Shown: piece after piece, positions 1 to 5,964 of the stretch
How the letters are laid out: the number at the start of each line of letters is the position of its first letter
Numbering within the stretch: position 1 is the first letter of the stretch
Program-made: the position numbers and the translations under genes
Assembly (NCBI GenBank): GCA_027730465.1
Contig: JAQCGQ010000032.1
Location: 1 to 7,128, forward strand
From: Actinomycetota bacterium
Lineage (GTDB): Bacteria > Actinomycetota > Actinomycetes > Nanopelagicales > Nanopelagicaceae
Length of the DNA stretch: 7,128 bases
Direction of reading: 5' to 3'
Notes under the pieces: generated by a model
Databases searched by the model: none
Told to the model about the DNA's origin: nothing
The model's input: only the letters and a program-made list of their open reading frames with translations

Positions 1-932
1 GGGAAAAAGTTATGAGTGTAGACCCAGTTTCTAACGATGAAATTAAAGATCTTGCTCGAAATGCACCTTTAACAAGGCCACGTCCTGGACATGCAGATTT
101 AGTTGGAATGCAGAAATTTAACTTTTCGGATGCGAGACCCGTATTAGAGAGGGCAAGTGCAAGAGAGACAGCCTCAAGAGTCGCATTAGGAGCAGTGGCG
201 CGCGCTTTTCTCAAACAGGCGGTTGGAATTGAAATATTAAGCCATGTGATCTCAATTGGTAAGGTCGGTGTAGCTGAAGATTATTCACTGCCCACCATTT
301 CAGATCGCAATCGAATTGATGAGAATCCAGTGCGATGTGCTGATCAAAAGGTAAGTGAAGCGATTGTTAAAGAAATTGAAGCAGCTCATCGCGATGGAGA
401 CACACTTGGTGGAGTTGTTGAAGTTTTAGCTTATAACTTACCTCCAGGATTAGGTTCTTACACGCACTGGGATAAACGTCTAGATGCGAAACTAGCTGGC
501 GCAATGATGGGTATTCAAGCGATTAAAGGCGTAGAGATTGGTGATGGTTTCACGACTGCAAGTCGGCGCGGCAGCATTGCTCATGATGAAATTGAGAAGA
601 ACTCCAAGGGAGCAATCGCAAGGCGCACTGATCGAGCAGGTGGCACCGAAGGTGGGGTTAGTAACGGCGAAATTCTAAGAGTTAAGGTTGCAATGAAACC
701 AATTTCTACAGTTCCAAAAGCATTGGACACCATAGATGTAGCAACCGGTGAAGCAGCTAAAGCAATTAACCAACGCTCTGACGTGTGTGCGGTTCCTGCT
801 GCTGGAATTGTGGCAGAGGCCATGGCTGCTTTAGTGCTGGCAGATGCAGTTCTTGAAAAATTTGGTGGGGACAGCTTGCAAGAGACTAAACGAAACTTTG
901 AGAACTACATTAAGACTTTAGATATAAAGTAA
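1..932 (+). CDS. aroC: Chorismate synthase, 5' end outside window
   Basis: Chorismate synthase converts 5-enolpyruvylshikimate-3-phosphate to chorismate in the cytosol, using reduced FMN as a catalytic cofactor; it is the last step of the shikimate pathway. The reading frame is open from base 3, so the ATG at 12 is an internal methionine (the stretch reads EKVMSVDPV, which aligns near residue 86 of the ~400-residue actinobacterial enzymes). About 85 N-terminal residues are missing to the left and 309 are visible. Family motifs seen: [24 protein letters not shown] (about 147-179), GVEIGDGF (about 529-552), AGGTEGG, and [11 protein letters not shown] near 774-806, followed by FGGDSL close to the C-terminus. 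The TAA stop shares its last A with the ATG of the shikimate kinase gene, so the two are probably translationally coupled. Identity is very secure; only the left end is unknown. Confidence 0.97.
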   Translation, partial: EKVMSVDPVSNDEIKDLARNAPLTRPRPGHADLVGMQKFNFSDARPVLERASARETASRVALGAVARAFLKQAVGIEILSHVISIGKVGVAEDYSLPTISDRNRIDENPVRCADQKVSEAIVKEIEAAHRDGDTLGGVVEVLAYNLPPGLGSYTHWDKRLDAKLAGAMMGIQAIKGVEIGDGFTTASRRGSIAHDEIEKNSKGAIARRTDRAGGTEGGVSNGEILRVKVAMKPISTVPKALDTIDVATGEAAKAINQRSDVCAVPAAGIVAEAMAALVLADAVLEKFGGDSLQETKRNFENYIKTLDIK

Positions 933-1447
933 TGCTTACGAAAATCGTCTTAATTGGCCCACCAGGTGCGGGCAAATCCTCAGTAGGTCGTGCTTTATCA
1001 AAAGAGCTTTCTATGCCATTTATTGATAGTGACAGCGAGGTTGAGAAAATTGCTGGTAAAAAGATCTCCGAAATATTTGTTGATGATGGAGAACAAGCCT
1101 TTCGTAAGATGGAAGTTGATGTTGTTAGTAAATTACTTGCCGACTTTAGTGGTGTAATTGCATTAGGCGGGGGGGCTCCAATTACCAAAGAAACTCAAAC
1201 TCAATTAGAGGCCTGTGATTTCCCAGTAGTATTTATCGATGTTTCAATCTCACAGGTGGCAAATAGAGTTGGGTTCAATAAAGATAGGCCTTTACTTTTA
1301 ATAAACCCTCGACAACAGTGGCTAAATTTAATGAATGCTCGCCGTCCAATTTATGAGCGGCTTGCAACCGAAATCGTCTCATCCGATAACAAAAAACCAG
1401 CTGAAGTTGCCAAAATTATTAGTGAAAAACTAAAGAGTAAATTATGA
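932..1447 (+). CDS. aroK: Shikimate kinase
   Basis: Shikimate kinase phosphorylates shikimate at the 3-hydroxyl with ATP. The 171-residue length is typical. Visible elements: Walker A GPPGAGKS at residues 9-16; D32 and D34 for shikimate/Mg2+ binding; R58; the G79-G80-G81 substrate loop; the RPLL lid arginine R119; and ARRPIYE with R137/R138 near the site of the conserved C-terminal arginine. The positions of D34, R58 and G79-81 match those known from the Mycobacterium tuberculosis enzyme, so it should be active. The start overlaps the aroC stop by one base (TAATG) and no strong Shine-Dalgarno precedes it, which points to coupled re-initiation. The 3' end overlaps aroB by ATGA. A run of seven G (1169-1175), unusual in this AT-rich DNA, encodes part of the GGG loop. 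AroK and AroL cannot be told apart by sequence alone; aroK follows from the context. Confidence 0.96.
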   Translation: MLTKIVLIGPPGAGKSSVGRALSKELSMPFIDSDSEVEKIAGKKISEIFVDDGEQAFRKMEVDVVSKLLADFSGVIALGGGAPITKETQTQLEACDFPVVFIDVSISQVANRVGFNKDRPLLLINPRQQWLNLMNARRPIYERLATEIVSSDNKKPAEVAKIISEKLKSKL

Positions 1448-2469
1448 AAACAATTAGTGTGAAAGCCGAGCATAGTTACCAAGTTGAAATCGGAGTTGAG
1501 TTTTCAGGTGTTATAAGACAAATATGTAATAGCTACAGAAAAGTTTTGCTATTAGCCCCCAGTTCTCTTATAAAGCAATTTAAAGTAAAAGAGTTGAAAA
1601 ATTTATTCCTACTTCCTACTCCAAATGGTGAAAGTCAAAAGAGTGTTCAATTTTTAGATCGTATTTGGCGAAAAGCTGCATCAATTGGATTAGAAAGAAC
1701 GGATGCCATTATTGGATTCGGCGGGGGAGCCACTACCGACGTCGCCGGCTTTGCAGCTGCAACTTGGCTTAGAGGGATAAGTTGGTATGCGATACCTACT
1801 TCACTAGCTGGAATGGTTGATGCTGGTATTGGCGGAAAGACTGGAATAAATTCTGCTGATGGGAAGAATTTAATTGGATCTTTTTATTCACCAAAAAAAG
1901 TATTTATCGATCCACACTTTTTAGAAAGCTTACCCAAGCGTGATATTTCTGCTGGAATGGCAGAAGTTATTAAGTGTGGATTTATTGCTGATTATAAGAT
2001 TTTAAATCTTGTTCAAGAAGATATTTTAGACTATCCACAATTAATTTTCCGAGCTGTTAAGGTAAAGGCCGATGTTGTCTCTAAAGACTTTAAAGAGAGT
2101 AAACTTCGTGAGATTTTAAACTATGGTCATACTTTAGGACATGCAATTGAGAAAGATAGTAAATACAAATTGCGCCATGGTGAGGCCGTAAGTATCGGAA
2201 TGATATTTGCAGCGGAACTAAGTAAGGATCTAGCTAATTTATCTGAGGATGCAGTTTTACTGCATCGTGAGTTATTAAGAAACTTCAATCTACCCTTGAA
2301 TTACAGCAAGGGCAGATGGAAGAGTTTGTCCGTATTGCTTATGCAGGATAAAAAGGTCAAGCAGTCCAAATTACGTTTTATTGGTATTAGCAAAATTGGT
2401 AAACCAGTCTGGTTAGAGGATGTTTCTTTGAGCACACTTGCAAAGGTGTATGAGAGAATAAGCAAATGA
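1444..2469 (+). CDS. aroB: 3-dehydroquinate synthase
   Basis: Converts DAHP to 3-dehydroquinate, the second step of the shikimate pathway, using NAD+ and a divalent metal (usually Zn2+ or Co2+). Seen in the sequence: the nucleotide-binding GFGGGATTDVAGF at residues 91-103, AGMVDAGIGGKTGIN around 122-136, and the three expected metal ligands E174 (in MAEVIK), H229 (in NYGHTLGHAIE) and H245 (in LRHGEAVSIGM). All key residues are present. At 341 residues it is somewhat shorter than the roughly 360 usual for actinobacteria, mostly through compact loops and ends rather than loss of a motif. The ATG lies in an ATGA overlap with the aroK stop, and the 3' end overlaps aroQ the same way; an AAAGAG just upstream of the ATG is only a weak ribosome binding site. 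The gene is AT-rich and lysine-rich compared with high-GC relatives, in line with the rest of the window. Confidence 0.96.
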   Translation: MKTISVKAEHSYQVEIGVEFSGVIRQICNSYRKVLLLAPSSLIKQFKVKELKNLFLLPTPNGESQKSVQFLDRIWRKAASIGLERTDAIIGFGGGATTDVAGFAAATWLRGISWYAIPTSLAGMVDAGIGGKTGINSADGKNLIGSFYSPKKVFIDPHFLESLPKRDISAGMAEVIKCGFIADYKILNLVQEDILDYPQLIFRAVKVKADVVSKDFKESKLREILNYGHTLGHAIEKDSKYKLRHGEAVSIGMIFAAELSKDLANLSEDAVLLHRELLRNFNLPLNYSKGRWKSLSVLLMQDKKVKQSKLRFIGISKIGKPVWLEDVSLSTLAKVYERISK

Positions 2470-2897
2470 AGGTATTGATTCTAAATGGCCCAAATCTTTC
2501 TCGTCTTGATCTTCGAGAAAAAAGTTATTATGGCGATCTTGATTATGCAGGCTTGAAGAAAGCTATTGAGTTAAAAGCAACTTCACTTGGGATTGATATC
2601 GATGTTAGGCAGAGTGATAGTGAAAGTGAATTAATCTCTTTCCTACATGCGGCTGCAGATAAAAAACAGCCAGTGATATTTAATCCAGCAGCTTTTACTC
2701 ATTATTCCTATTCAATTCGTGATGCAGTAACAATGCTTAAAGCACCAGTAATTGAAGTGCATCTATCAAATCCACTCTCTCGTGAGGAGTTCCGCCATAC
2801 CTCGGTTATTAGTGGGGTAGTAAATGGAACTATTGCTGGATTTGGTGTCGAGAGCTATCACCTTGCGCTAATCGCAATGCAAAAACTACTTGTCTAA
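2466..2897 (+). CDS. aroQ: Type II 3-dehydroquinate dehydratase
   Basis: Type II (dodecameric) 3-dehydroquinase removes water from 3-dehydroquinate to give 3-dehydroshikimate. Its 143 residues match the family length (about 145). Seen: NGPNL at residues 7-11, the catalytic R17 and Y22 of the flexible lid (REKSYYG), RQSDSE at 48-53, N73 and H79 in FNPAAFTHYS, the substrate-binding IEVHLSN with H99, and R110 in REEFRH. The usual NPGA is NPAA here, a conservative change. The ATG overlaps the aroB stop by four bases (ATGA). It completes a block of four shikimate genes; aroE and the DAHP synthase gene are not in this window. In many actinobacteria a Xaa-Pro peptidase gene (pepP/pepQ) follows before efp; here only 67 bases follow. 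Mycobacterial literature calls this gene aroD, but the protein is clearly type II, hence aroQ. Confidence 0.96.
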   Translation: MKVLILNGPNLSRLDLREKSYYGDLDYAGLKKAIELKATSLGIDIDVRQSDSESELISFLHAAADKKQPVIFNPAAFTHYSYSIRDAVTMLKAPVIEVHLSNPLSREEFRHTSVISGVVNGTIAGFGVESYHLALIAMQKLLV

Positions 2898-2946
2898 CAA
2901 GGTAGGCTAGGCCAATAATTTTCTGGTAGATATCAGAGTTAATAAT
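2890..2946 (+). promoter_or_regulatory. Possible efp-nusB promoter in 67-base gap
   Basis: The 2898-2964 gap between aroQ and efp holds no gene and is AT-rich. Two weak sigma70-like arrangements can be drawn: TTGTCT (2890-2895) with AATAAT (2914-2919) at 18 bases, and TTTTCT (2919-2924) with TAATAA/AATAAT (2940-2946) at about 15. Neither is strong and only one, or neither, may be used. A GGGA at 2956-2959, five bases from the efp ATG, is a plausible ribosome binding site. I see no convincing terminator after aroQ (only a 3-bp GGC/GCC stem at 2905-2913), so read-through from the aro genes is also possible. Confidence 0.25.
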
Positions 2947-2964
2947 GTCTGAGATGGGATAAAC

Positions 2965-3525
2965 ATGGCGACAACAAATGATCTTAAAAATGGTATGACT
3001 TTGAATATTGATGGTCAGCTTTGGAATGTTGTCGAGTTCCAACATGTTAAGCCTGGTAAAGGCGGAGCATTTGTTCGCACAAAAATGAAATCAGTTCTTT
3101 CTGGCAAGGTTGTTGAAAAAACATTAAATGCTGGCGTAAAGGTGGAAGTTGCTTCAGTTGAAAAGAGAGATATGCAATATCACTATAAAGATGGCGAAGA
3201 TTTCATGTTTATGGATTCAACAAATTATGACCAAATTAGAATTAGTAAAGAAACAGTTGGAGATGCCGTTGATTACATGTTAGAAAACACCGATGCTATT
3301 GTGGCAATGCATGAAGGAAACCCACTTTTTATCGAGTTGCCTGCATCTGTTGAACTCAAAATTACTTATACGGAACCAGGTTTACAAGGTGATAGATCTT
3401 CCGGTGGTACAAAACCTGCAACAGTTGAAACTGGAATTACAGTTCAGGTTCCACTTTTCATTAAACAGGATGAAAAGGTATTAGTTGATACTCGTACTGG
3501 TGCTTATCTAGGTCGAGCAAACTAA
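2965..3525 (+). CDS. efp: Translation elongation factor P
   Basis: EF-P binds between the P and E sites of stalled ribosomes and speeds peptide-bond formation at consecutive prolines. The 186-residue length is standard. The three domains are visible: the N-terminal KOW-like domain (about 1-62), the central OB domain (about 66-128) and the C-terminal OB domain (about 130-185), which carries the family signature K150-P-A...V-P-L-F-I166. The loop lysine that reaches the peptidyl-transferase centre is K32, in H27-VKPGKGGAF. Most actinobacteria, such as Mycobacterium, read PGKGP here with an unmodified lysine; this protein has glycine (codon GGA, 3064-3066) in place of that second proline. No EF-P modification gene lies in the window. 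The ATG is preceded by GGGA at five bases. nusB follows after two bases, so the pair is surely co-transcribed. Confidence 0.97.
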   Translation: MATTNDLKNGMTLNIDGQLWNVVEFQHVKPGKGGAFVRTKMKSVLSGKVVEKTLNAGVKVEVASVEKRDMQYHYKDGEDFMFMDSTNYDQIRISKETVGDAVDYMLENTDAIVAMHEGNPLFIELPASVELKITYTEPGLQGDRSSGGTKPATVETGITVQVPLFIKQDEKVLVDTRTGAYLGRAN

Positions 3526-3527
3526 TA

Positions 3528-3935
3528 GTGTCTGCGCGTAGTAAGGCTCGAAAGCGGGCGTTTGATTTTTTATATGAAGCAGATATAAAGAAAGTCCAAG
3601 CGTCAGATCTCTTTAGTTCTCGAGGAGCTGCTGAATTATCGCAAGAACCGTATGTTCTAACCTTAATATCAGGAGTAACTAAGCATATAAACAAGATTGA
3701 TGAATTAATTATCACATATGCGCAAGGCTGGGATATGGATCGAATGCCGCCAATTGACCGCAATATACTTAGAATTGCAATCTTCGAAATACTCTGGGCA
3801 TCAGATATCGAGATTCAAGTAGCCTGTGATGAAGCTGTTGAATTAGCGAAATCTATTTCAACTGATGAATCCTCTAGTTATATAAACGGCGTTTTAGGTC
3901 GAATCATTAAACTAAAGGATTCAATAGCAATCTAG
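3528..3935 (+). CDS. nusB: Transcription antitermination factor NusB
   Basis: NusB pairs with NusE (ribosomal protein S10) and binds boxA RNA in rRNA leaders, helping form the antitermination complex. The 135 residues cover the whole all-helical fold: an arginine-rich N-terminus SARSKARKRAFDFLYEAD (residues 2-19) that contacts RNA, GWDMDRMPPIDRNILRIAIFEI at about 67-88, and the C-terminal DEAVELAKSISTDESSSYINGVLGR (101-125). The start is a GTG only two bases after the efp stop; the translation from it aligns with the conserved N-terminus and no good upstream ATG exists, so GTG is preferred. No clear Shine-Dalgarno is seen, which suggests coupling to efp. The TAG stop lies inside the CTAG that also ends the converging minus-strand gene, and a terminator hairpin starts there. 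Confidence 0.95.
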   Translation: MSARSKARKRAFDFLYEADIKKVQASDLFSSRGAAELSQEPYVLTLISGVTKHINKIDELIITYAQGWDMDRMPPIDRNILRIAIFEILWASDIEIQVACDEAVELAKSISTDESSSYINGVLGRIIKLKDSIAI

Positions 3936-3957
3936 GCTCTAATTAGACCTAGTTTTT
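3932..3957 (+). terminator. Rho-independent terminator of efp-nusB
   Basis: A hairpin forms from CTAGG (3932-3936) and CCTAG (3948-3952), with a bulged C3937, an inner TCT/AGA stem (3938-3940 with 3945-3947) and an AATT loop, followed directly by five T (3953-3957). This is the layout of an intrinsic terminator for plus-strand transcripts. It begins within the nusB stop codon and lies wholly inside the last codons of the converging BldD-like gene. On the minus strand the hairpin is followed by ATTGCTATTG, which is not a T-tract, so it should work mainly for nusB. The stem is only eight pairs, so strength is uncertain. Confidence 0.7.
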
Positions 3958-4381
3958 CTAGATCAGCGAGTAGTTCCTGCTCTCCTTGCTGGAGCAACAT
4001 AGCTAAAAACTGTAAATCATTAACTCGAACTGTCAGTACCTGACCGTTCCAATCTTTGCGTCTGTCACAGTTACCTCGCACAAATCTTTGAATCATGGAG
4101 GAGTATTCACTTTGTTCTGCTGATAATTTAGCGAGATCAAGCGTGATACTACGAGTGCTAACTTGTGGAGGTATATCAGGGAATAACTCCGATACTGGAA
4201 CTTGATAAAAATCCATAAGCAAAATTGCTTTTTTTAGAGAGATTGCTCGGTCTGCCCTTTCGTAAGAGCCGATTACAACCGCTTTCCACTTACCGTTTGA
4301 GTTTTGCTCTACATCTTGCAAGCTCCACCCTTTTGATTTTCTGATTATTCTTAGTCGATCTGCTGGGTTATTTTTGTTCAT
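3932..4381 (-). CDS. bldD: BldD-like transcriptional regulator with c-di-GMP motif
   Basis: This 149-residue protein matches BldD, the actinobacterial regulator that represses developmental genes in Streptomyces when dimerised by c-di-GMP. Seen: an N-terminal XRE-type helix-turn-helix (about residues 7-68, RLRIIRKSKGWSLQDVE, then GKWKAVVIGSYERADRAIS and FYQVPVSELFP), a variable linker (about 69-90), and a C-terminal domain. The C-terminal domain has R108-K-D110, eight residues, then R119-V-N-D122, exactly the spacing of the R-x-D-x8-R-x-x-D c-di-GMP site of S. coelicolor BldD. It ends about 17 residues earlier than the Streptomyces protein. No Shine-Dalgarno precedes the ATG; a TAGCCT six bases upstream on the minus strand could be a -10 box of a leaderless mRNA (weak). 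Family and site are well supported. The target genes are unknown, and a sporulation role is not implied. Confidence 0.88.
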   Translation of the reverse strand: MNKNNPADRLRIIRKSKGWSLQDVEQNSNGKWKAVVIGSYERADRAISLKKAILLMDFYQVPVSELFPDIPPQVSTRSITLDLAKLSAEQSEYSSMIQRFVRGNCDRRKDWNGQVLTVRVNDLQFLAMLLQQGEQELLADLEKLGLIRA

Positions 4382-4409
4382 TACGTCAGGCTAACCACAC
4401 CTAGATTTT

Positions 4410-4436
4410 GATGATTTCCGATATCCACAGATCATC
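4410..4436. repeat. 6-bp inverted repeat in divergent promoter region
   Basis: GATGAT at 4410-4415 and ATCATC at 4431-4436 form a perfect inverted repeat with a 15-base spacer, centred between the bldD and pyrR starts. It surrounds the likely pyrR -35 position and could be an operator for a dimeric repressor. Six-base arms in AT-rich DNA can arise by chance. It does not match the BldD box known from Streptomyces. Confidence 0.3.
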
Positions 4437-4445
4437 TGATACTAT
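4416..4445 (+). promoter_or_regulatory. Probable pyrR operon promoter (extended -10)
   Basis: TGA followed by TACTAT (4437-4445) resembles an extended -10 element. TTCCGA at 4416-4421, 18 bases upstream, is a weak -35. This would start transcription near 4451-4452, giving a leader of only about 44 bases, which is almost exactly the PyrR-binding hairpin. The fit between predicted start site and hairpin foot supports the call, but the -35 is poor. Confidence 0.45.
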
Positions 4446-4450
4446 TCGGC

Positions 4451-4490
4451 GTTTCCTTTAACGATCCGTCCCGAGAGGCGGCGAAGGAGA
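4451..4490 (+). promoter_or_regulatory. PyrR-binding RNA hairpin sequestering the pyrR SD
   Basis: The leader folds into the classical PyrR-binding loop. The upper stem is CCGTC (4466-4470) with GGCGG (4477-4481, one G-U pair), closed by the hexaloop CCGAGA (4471-4476), which fits the C-N-G-A-G-A consensus. Below it lie a 5'-side AT bulge (4464-4465), a two-pair CG/CG step (4462-4463 with 4482-4483), a three-base bulge and a lower stem in which TTTCCTT (4452-4458) pairs with AAGGAGA (4484-4490, one G-U pair). The lower stem contains the Shine-Dalgarno AAGGAG (4484-4489), six bases before the ATG. No terminator/antiterminator pair fits in so short a leader, so the likely mechanism is translational repression: PyrR with UMP/UTP stabilises the hairpin and hides the ribosome site, as proposed for mycobacteria. 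The hairpin is directly visible; the mechanism is inference. Confidence 0.85.
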
Positions 4491-4495
4491 AGTAA

Positions 4496-5017
4496 ATGGG
4501 TGTTTTGCTATCAAGTAGCGACATAGATCGCGCTCTTAAACGTATTTCACATGAAATCATTGAACATAATCAAGGTGTCACTAATTTAGTTTTGATGGGT
4601 ATTCCTACCCGCGGTGCATTTCTTGCCGATCGTATTTCAACATTCATTTCTGAAATTGAAGGCGAAGTCGCGTCAGGGGTTTTAGACATAACCTTGCACC
4701 GCGATGATTTAAGGCTTCGCCCACCTAAACCATTACTACCAACAAGGCTGCCAGCCGGTGGCATTGAGGGTAAAGATTTAGTCCTAATCGATGATGTTCT
4801 CTTCTCAGGCCGCTCTATTAGAGCCGCGCTGGATGCTATTGGAGAGTTAGGACGACCTAGAAGTGTCCAACTGGCTGTTTTAGTTGACCGCGGCCATCGC
4901 GAGCTACCTATTCGCGCAGATTACGTAGGAAAAAATATTCCAACTGCTAAGAGTGAAAGTGTGAAAGTTCATCTTGCTGAGTATGACAAGGAAGATCTCG
5001 TGGAGTTGATTAAATGA
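4496..5017 (+). CDS. pyrR: Bifunctional PyrR: pyr mRNA-binding attenuator / uracil phosphoribosyltransferase
   Basis: PyrR binds a conserved hairpin in pyr mRNA when UMP/UTP is high and is displaced when PRPP is high; many members also make UMP from uracil and PRPP. The 173 residues match the family length of about 180. Seen: a type I phosphoribosyltransferase fold with [14 protein letters not shown] at 34-47, the [11 protein letters not shown] stretch (67-77), the PRPP-binding [13 protein letters not shown] at 96-108 with acidic pair D99-D100, and [21 protein letters not shown] at 130-150. A PyrR-binding loop lies directly upstream and hides the Shine-Dalgarno, so autoregulation is expected. 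The ATG at 4496 has AAGGAG six bases before it and aligns with the family N-terminus. The stop overlaps pyrB by ATGA, which means translational control at pyrR could extend to pyrB and pyrC by coupling. Confidence 0.96.
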   Translation: MGVLLSSSDIDRALKRISHEIIEHNQGVTNLVLMGIPTRGAFLADRISTFISEIEGEVASGVLDITLHRDDLRLRPPKPLLPTRLPAGGIEGKDLVLIDDVLFSGRSIRAALDAIGELGRPRSVQLAVLVDRGHRELPIRADYVGKNIPTAKSESVKVHLAEYDKEDLVELIK

Positions 5018-5964
5018 TTACCGGCCACCTGCTTTCAGCAGCGGATCTGACAAAGGATGAAGCACTTAATTTATTGGCTACTGCTAAGGAATTAGCTGCT
5101 ATAACCGACGGGCCAAATAAAAAATTACCAACTCTGCGTGGTAAAACAATTGTGAATCTATTTTTTGAAGACTCCACAAGGACACGTATTAGTTTTGAAA
5201 CAGCTGCGAAGAGATTATCAGCTGATGTAATCAACTTTTCTGCAAAAGGGTCATCGATAAGTAAGGGTGAGAGTCTTAAAGACACTGCTCAAACCTTGCA
5301 AGCAATTGGAGCAGATGCGGTTGTAATTAGGCATGGCAGTAGTGGAGCAGCAAAGCGACTTGCAGACACGCAGTGGATTCAGGCTGCAGTAATAAACGCC
5401 GGTGATGGCACTCATGAACACCCAACTCAAGCCTTACTTGATGCTTTTACAATCAAGCAACATCTTGCTGAAAACAAAAAAGACCTATCTGGTCTTAGAG
5501 TATTAATTGTTGGAGACATTCTACATTCTAGAGTTGCTCGAAGTAATGTTTTACTACTTACTAAATTAGGTGCAGAAGTAGTCTTAGTTGCGCCTCCAAC
5601 ATTATTGCCAGTTGGGGTCAATGACTGGGCAGTTACAGTTTCCTATGATCTAGATAGTGAAATAGAAAAATGTGATGTTGTAATGATGCTAAGAATTCAA
5701 CTAGAGCGGATGGCAGATTCATTCTTCCCAACTGAGCGCGAATACTCTCGTAGATATGGATTAAATAATTCAAGGCTTATGAAACTGAAAAAGAATGCAA
5801 TTGTTATGCATCCAGGTCCTATGAATCGGGGACTAGAGATATCAGCAGAGAGCGCTGATGATCTTAAGTCAGTAATTGTCGATCAGGTGAAAAATGGTGT
5901 TTCGGTTCGAATGGCCGTTTTATATGAACTGCTCGGTGGCGCTGCATTGGTGGGTAGTAAATGA
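5014..5964 (+). CDS. pyrB: Aspartate carbamoyltransferase, catalytic chain
   Basis: Joins carbamoyl phosphate and L-aspartate to give N-carbamoyl-aspartate, the second step of UMP synthesis. The 316-residue length is typical. The carbamoyl-phosphate site is clear: FFEDSTRTR (residues 50-58), SISKGES with S80/S81 and K84 (the 80s loop), and [10 protein letters not shown] at about 134-143. The aspartate domain carries [22 protein letters not shown] and [11 protein letters not shown], all as in active enzymes. No regulatory chain (pyrI) is present in the window, which agrees with actinobacterial pyr operons, so allosteric control by that subunit is not expected. The ATG sits in the ATGA overlap with pyrR; GGAG (5002-5005) eight bases upstream, inside pyrR, is a usable ribosome binding site. 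The stop overlaps pyrC the same way. Confidence 0.97.
   Translation: MITGHLLSAADLTKDEALNLLATAKELAAITDGPNKKLPTLRGKTIVNLFFEDSTRTRISFETAAKRLSADVINFSAKGSSISKGESLKDTAQTLQAIGADAVVIRHGSSGAAKRLADTQWIQAAVINAGDGTHEHPTQALLDAFTIKQHLAENKKDLSGLRVLIVGDILHSRVARSNVLLLTKLGAEVVLVAPPTLLPVGVNDWAVTVSYDLDSEIEKCDVVMMLRIQLERMADSFFPTEREYSRRYGLNNSRLMKLKKNAIVMHPGPMNRGLEISAESADDLKSVIVDQVKNGVSVRMAVLYELLGGAALVGSK

Noticed and set aside
12..14. ATG at base 12 as the start of chorismate synthase
   Set aside because: The frame is open upstream to the window edge and the residues before it (E-K-V) fit the family interior; about 85 essential N-terminal residues would be missing.
910..1188. Minus-strand open frame of 92 codons across the aroC/aroK junction
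   Set aside because: It lies opposite well-conserved aroC and aroK coding sequence and its translation shows no recognisable domain; it is a shadow frame.
2905..2924. GGC-TAG-GCC followed by AATAATTTT as a terminator after aroQ
   Set aside because: A three-pair stem is too weak and the T-tract is not directly adjacent.
3461..3763. Minus-strand open frame of 100 codons opposite efp/nusB
   Set aside because: Both plus-strand genes are certain and in conserved order; the antisense translation has no recognisable motif or start context.
4381..4393. TTACGTCAGGCTA at the bldD start as a BldD autoregulatory box
   Set aside because: Only about five of nine informative positions fit the Streptomyces T-N-A-C-N-C-W-G-N-G-T-N-A pattern; the central C-W-G is absent.
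5010..5285. Minus-strand open frame of 91 codons opposite pyrB
   Set aside because: Antisense to the conserved carbamoyl-phosphate-binding region of pyrB, with no family resemblance of its own.
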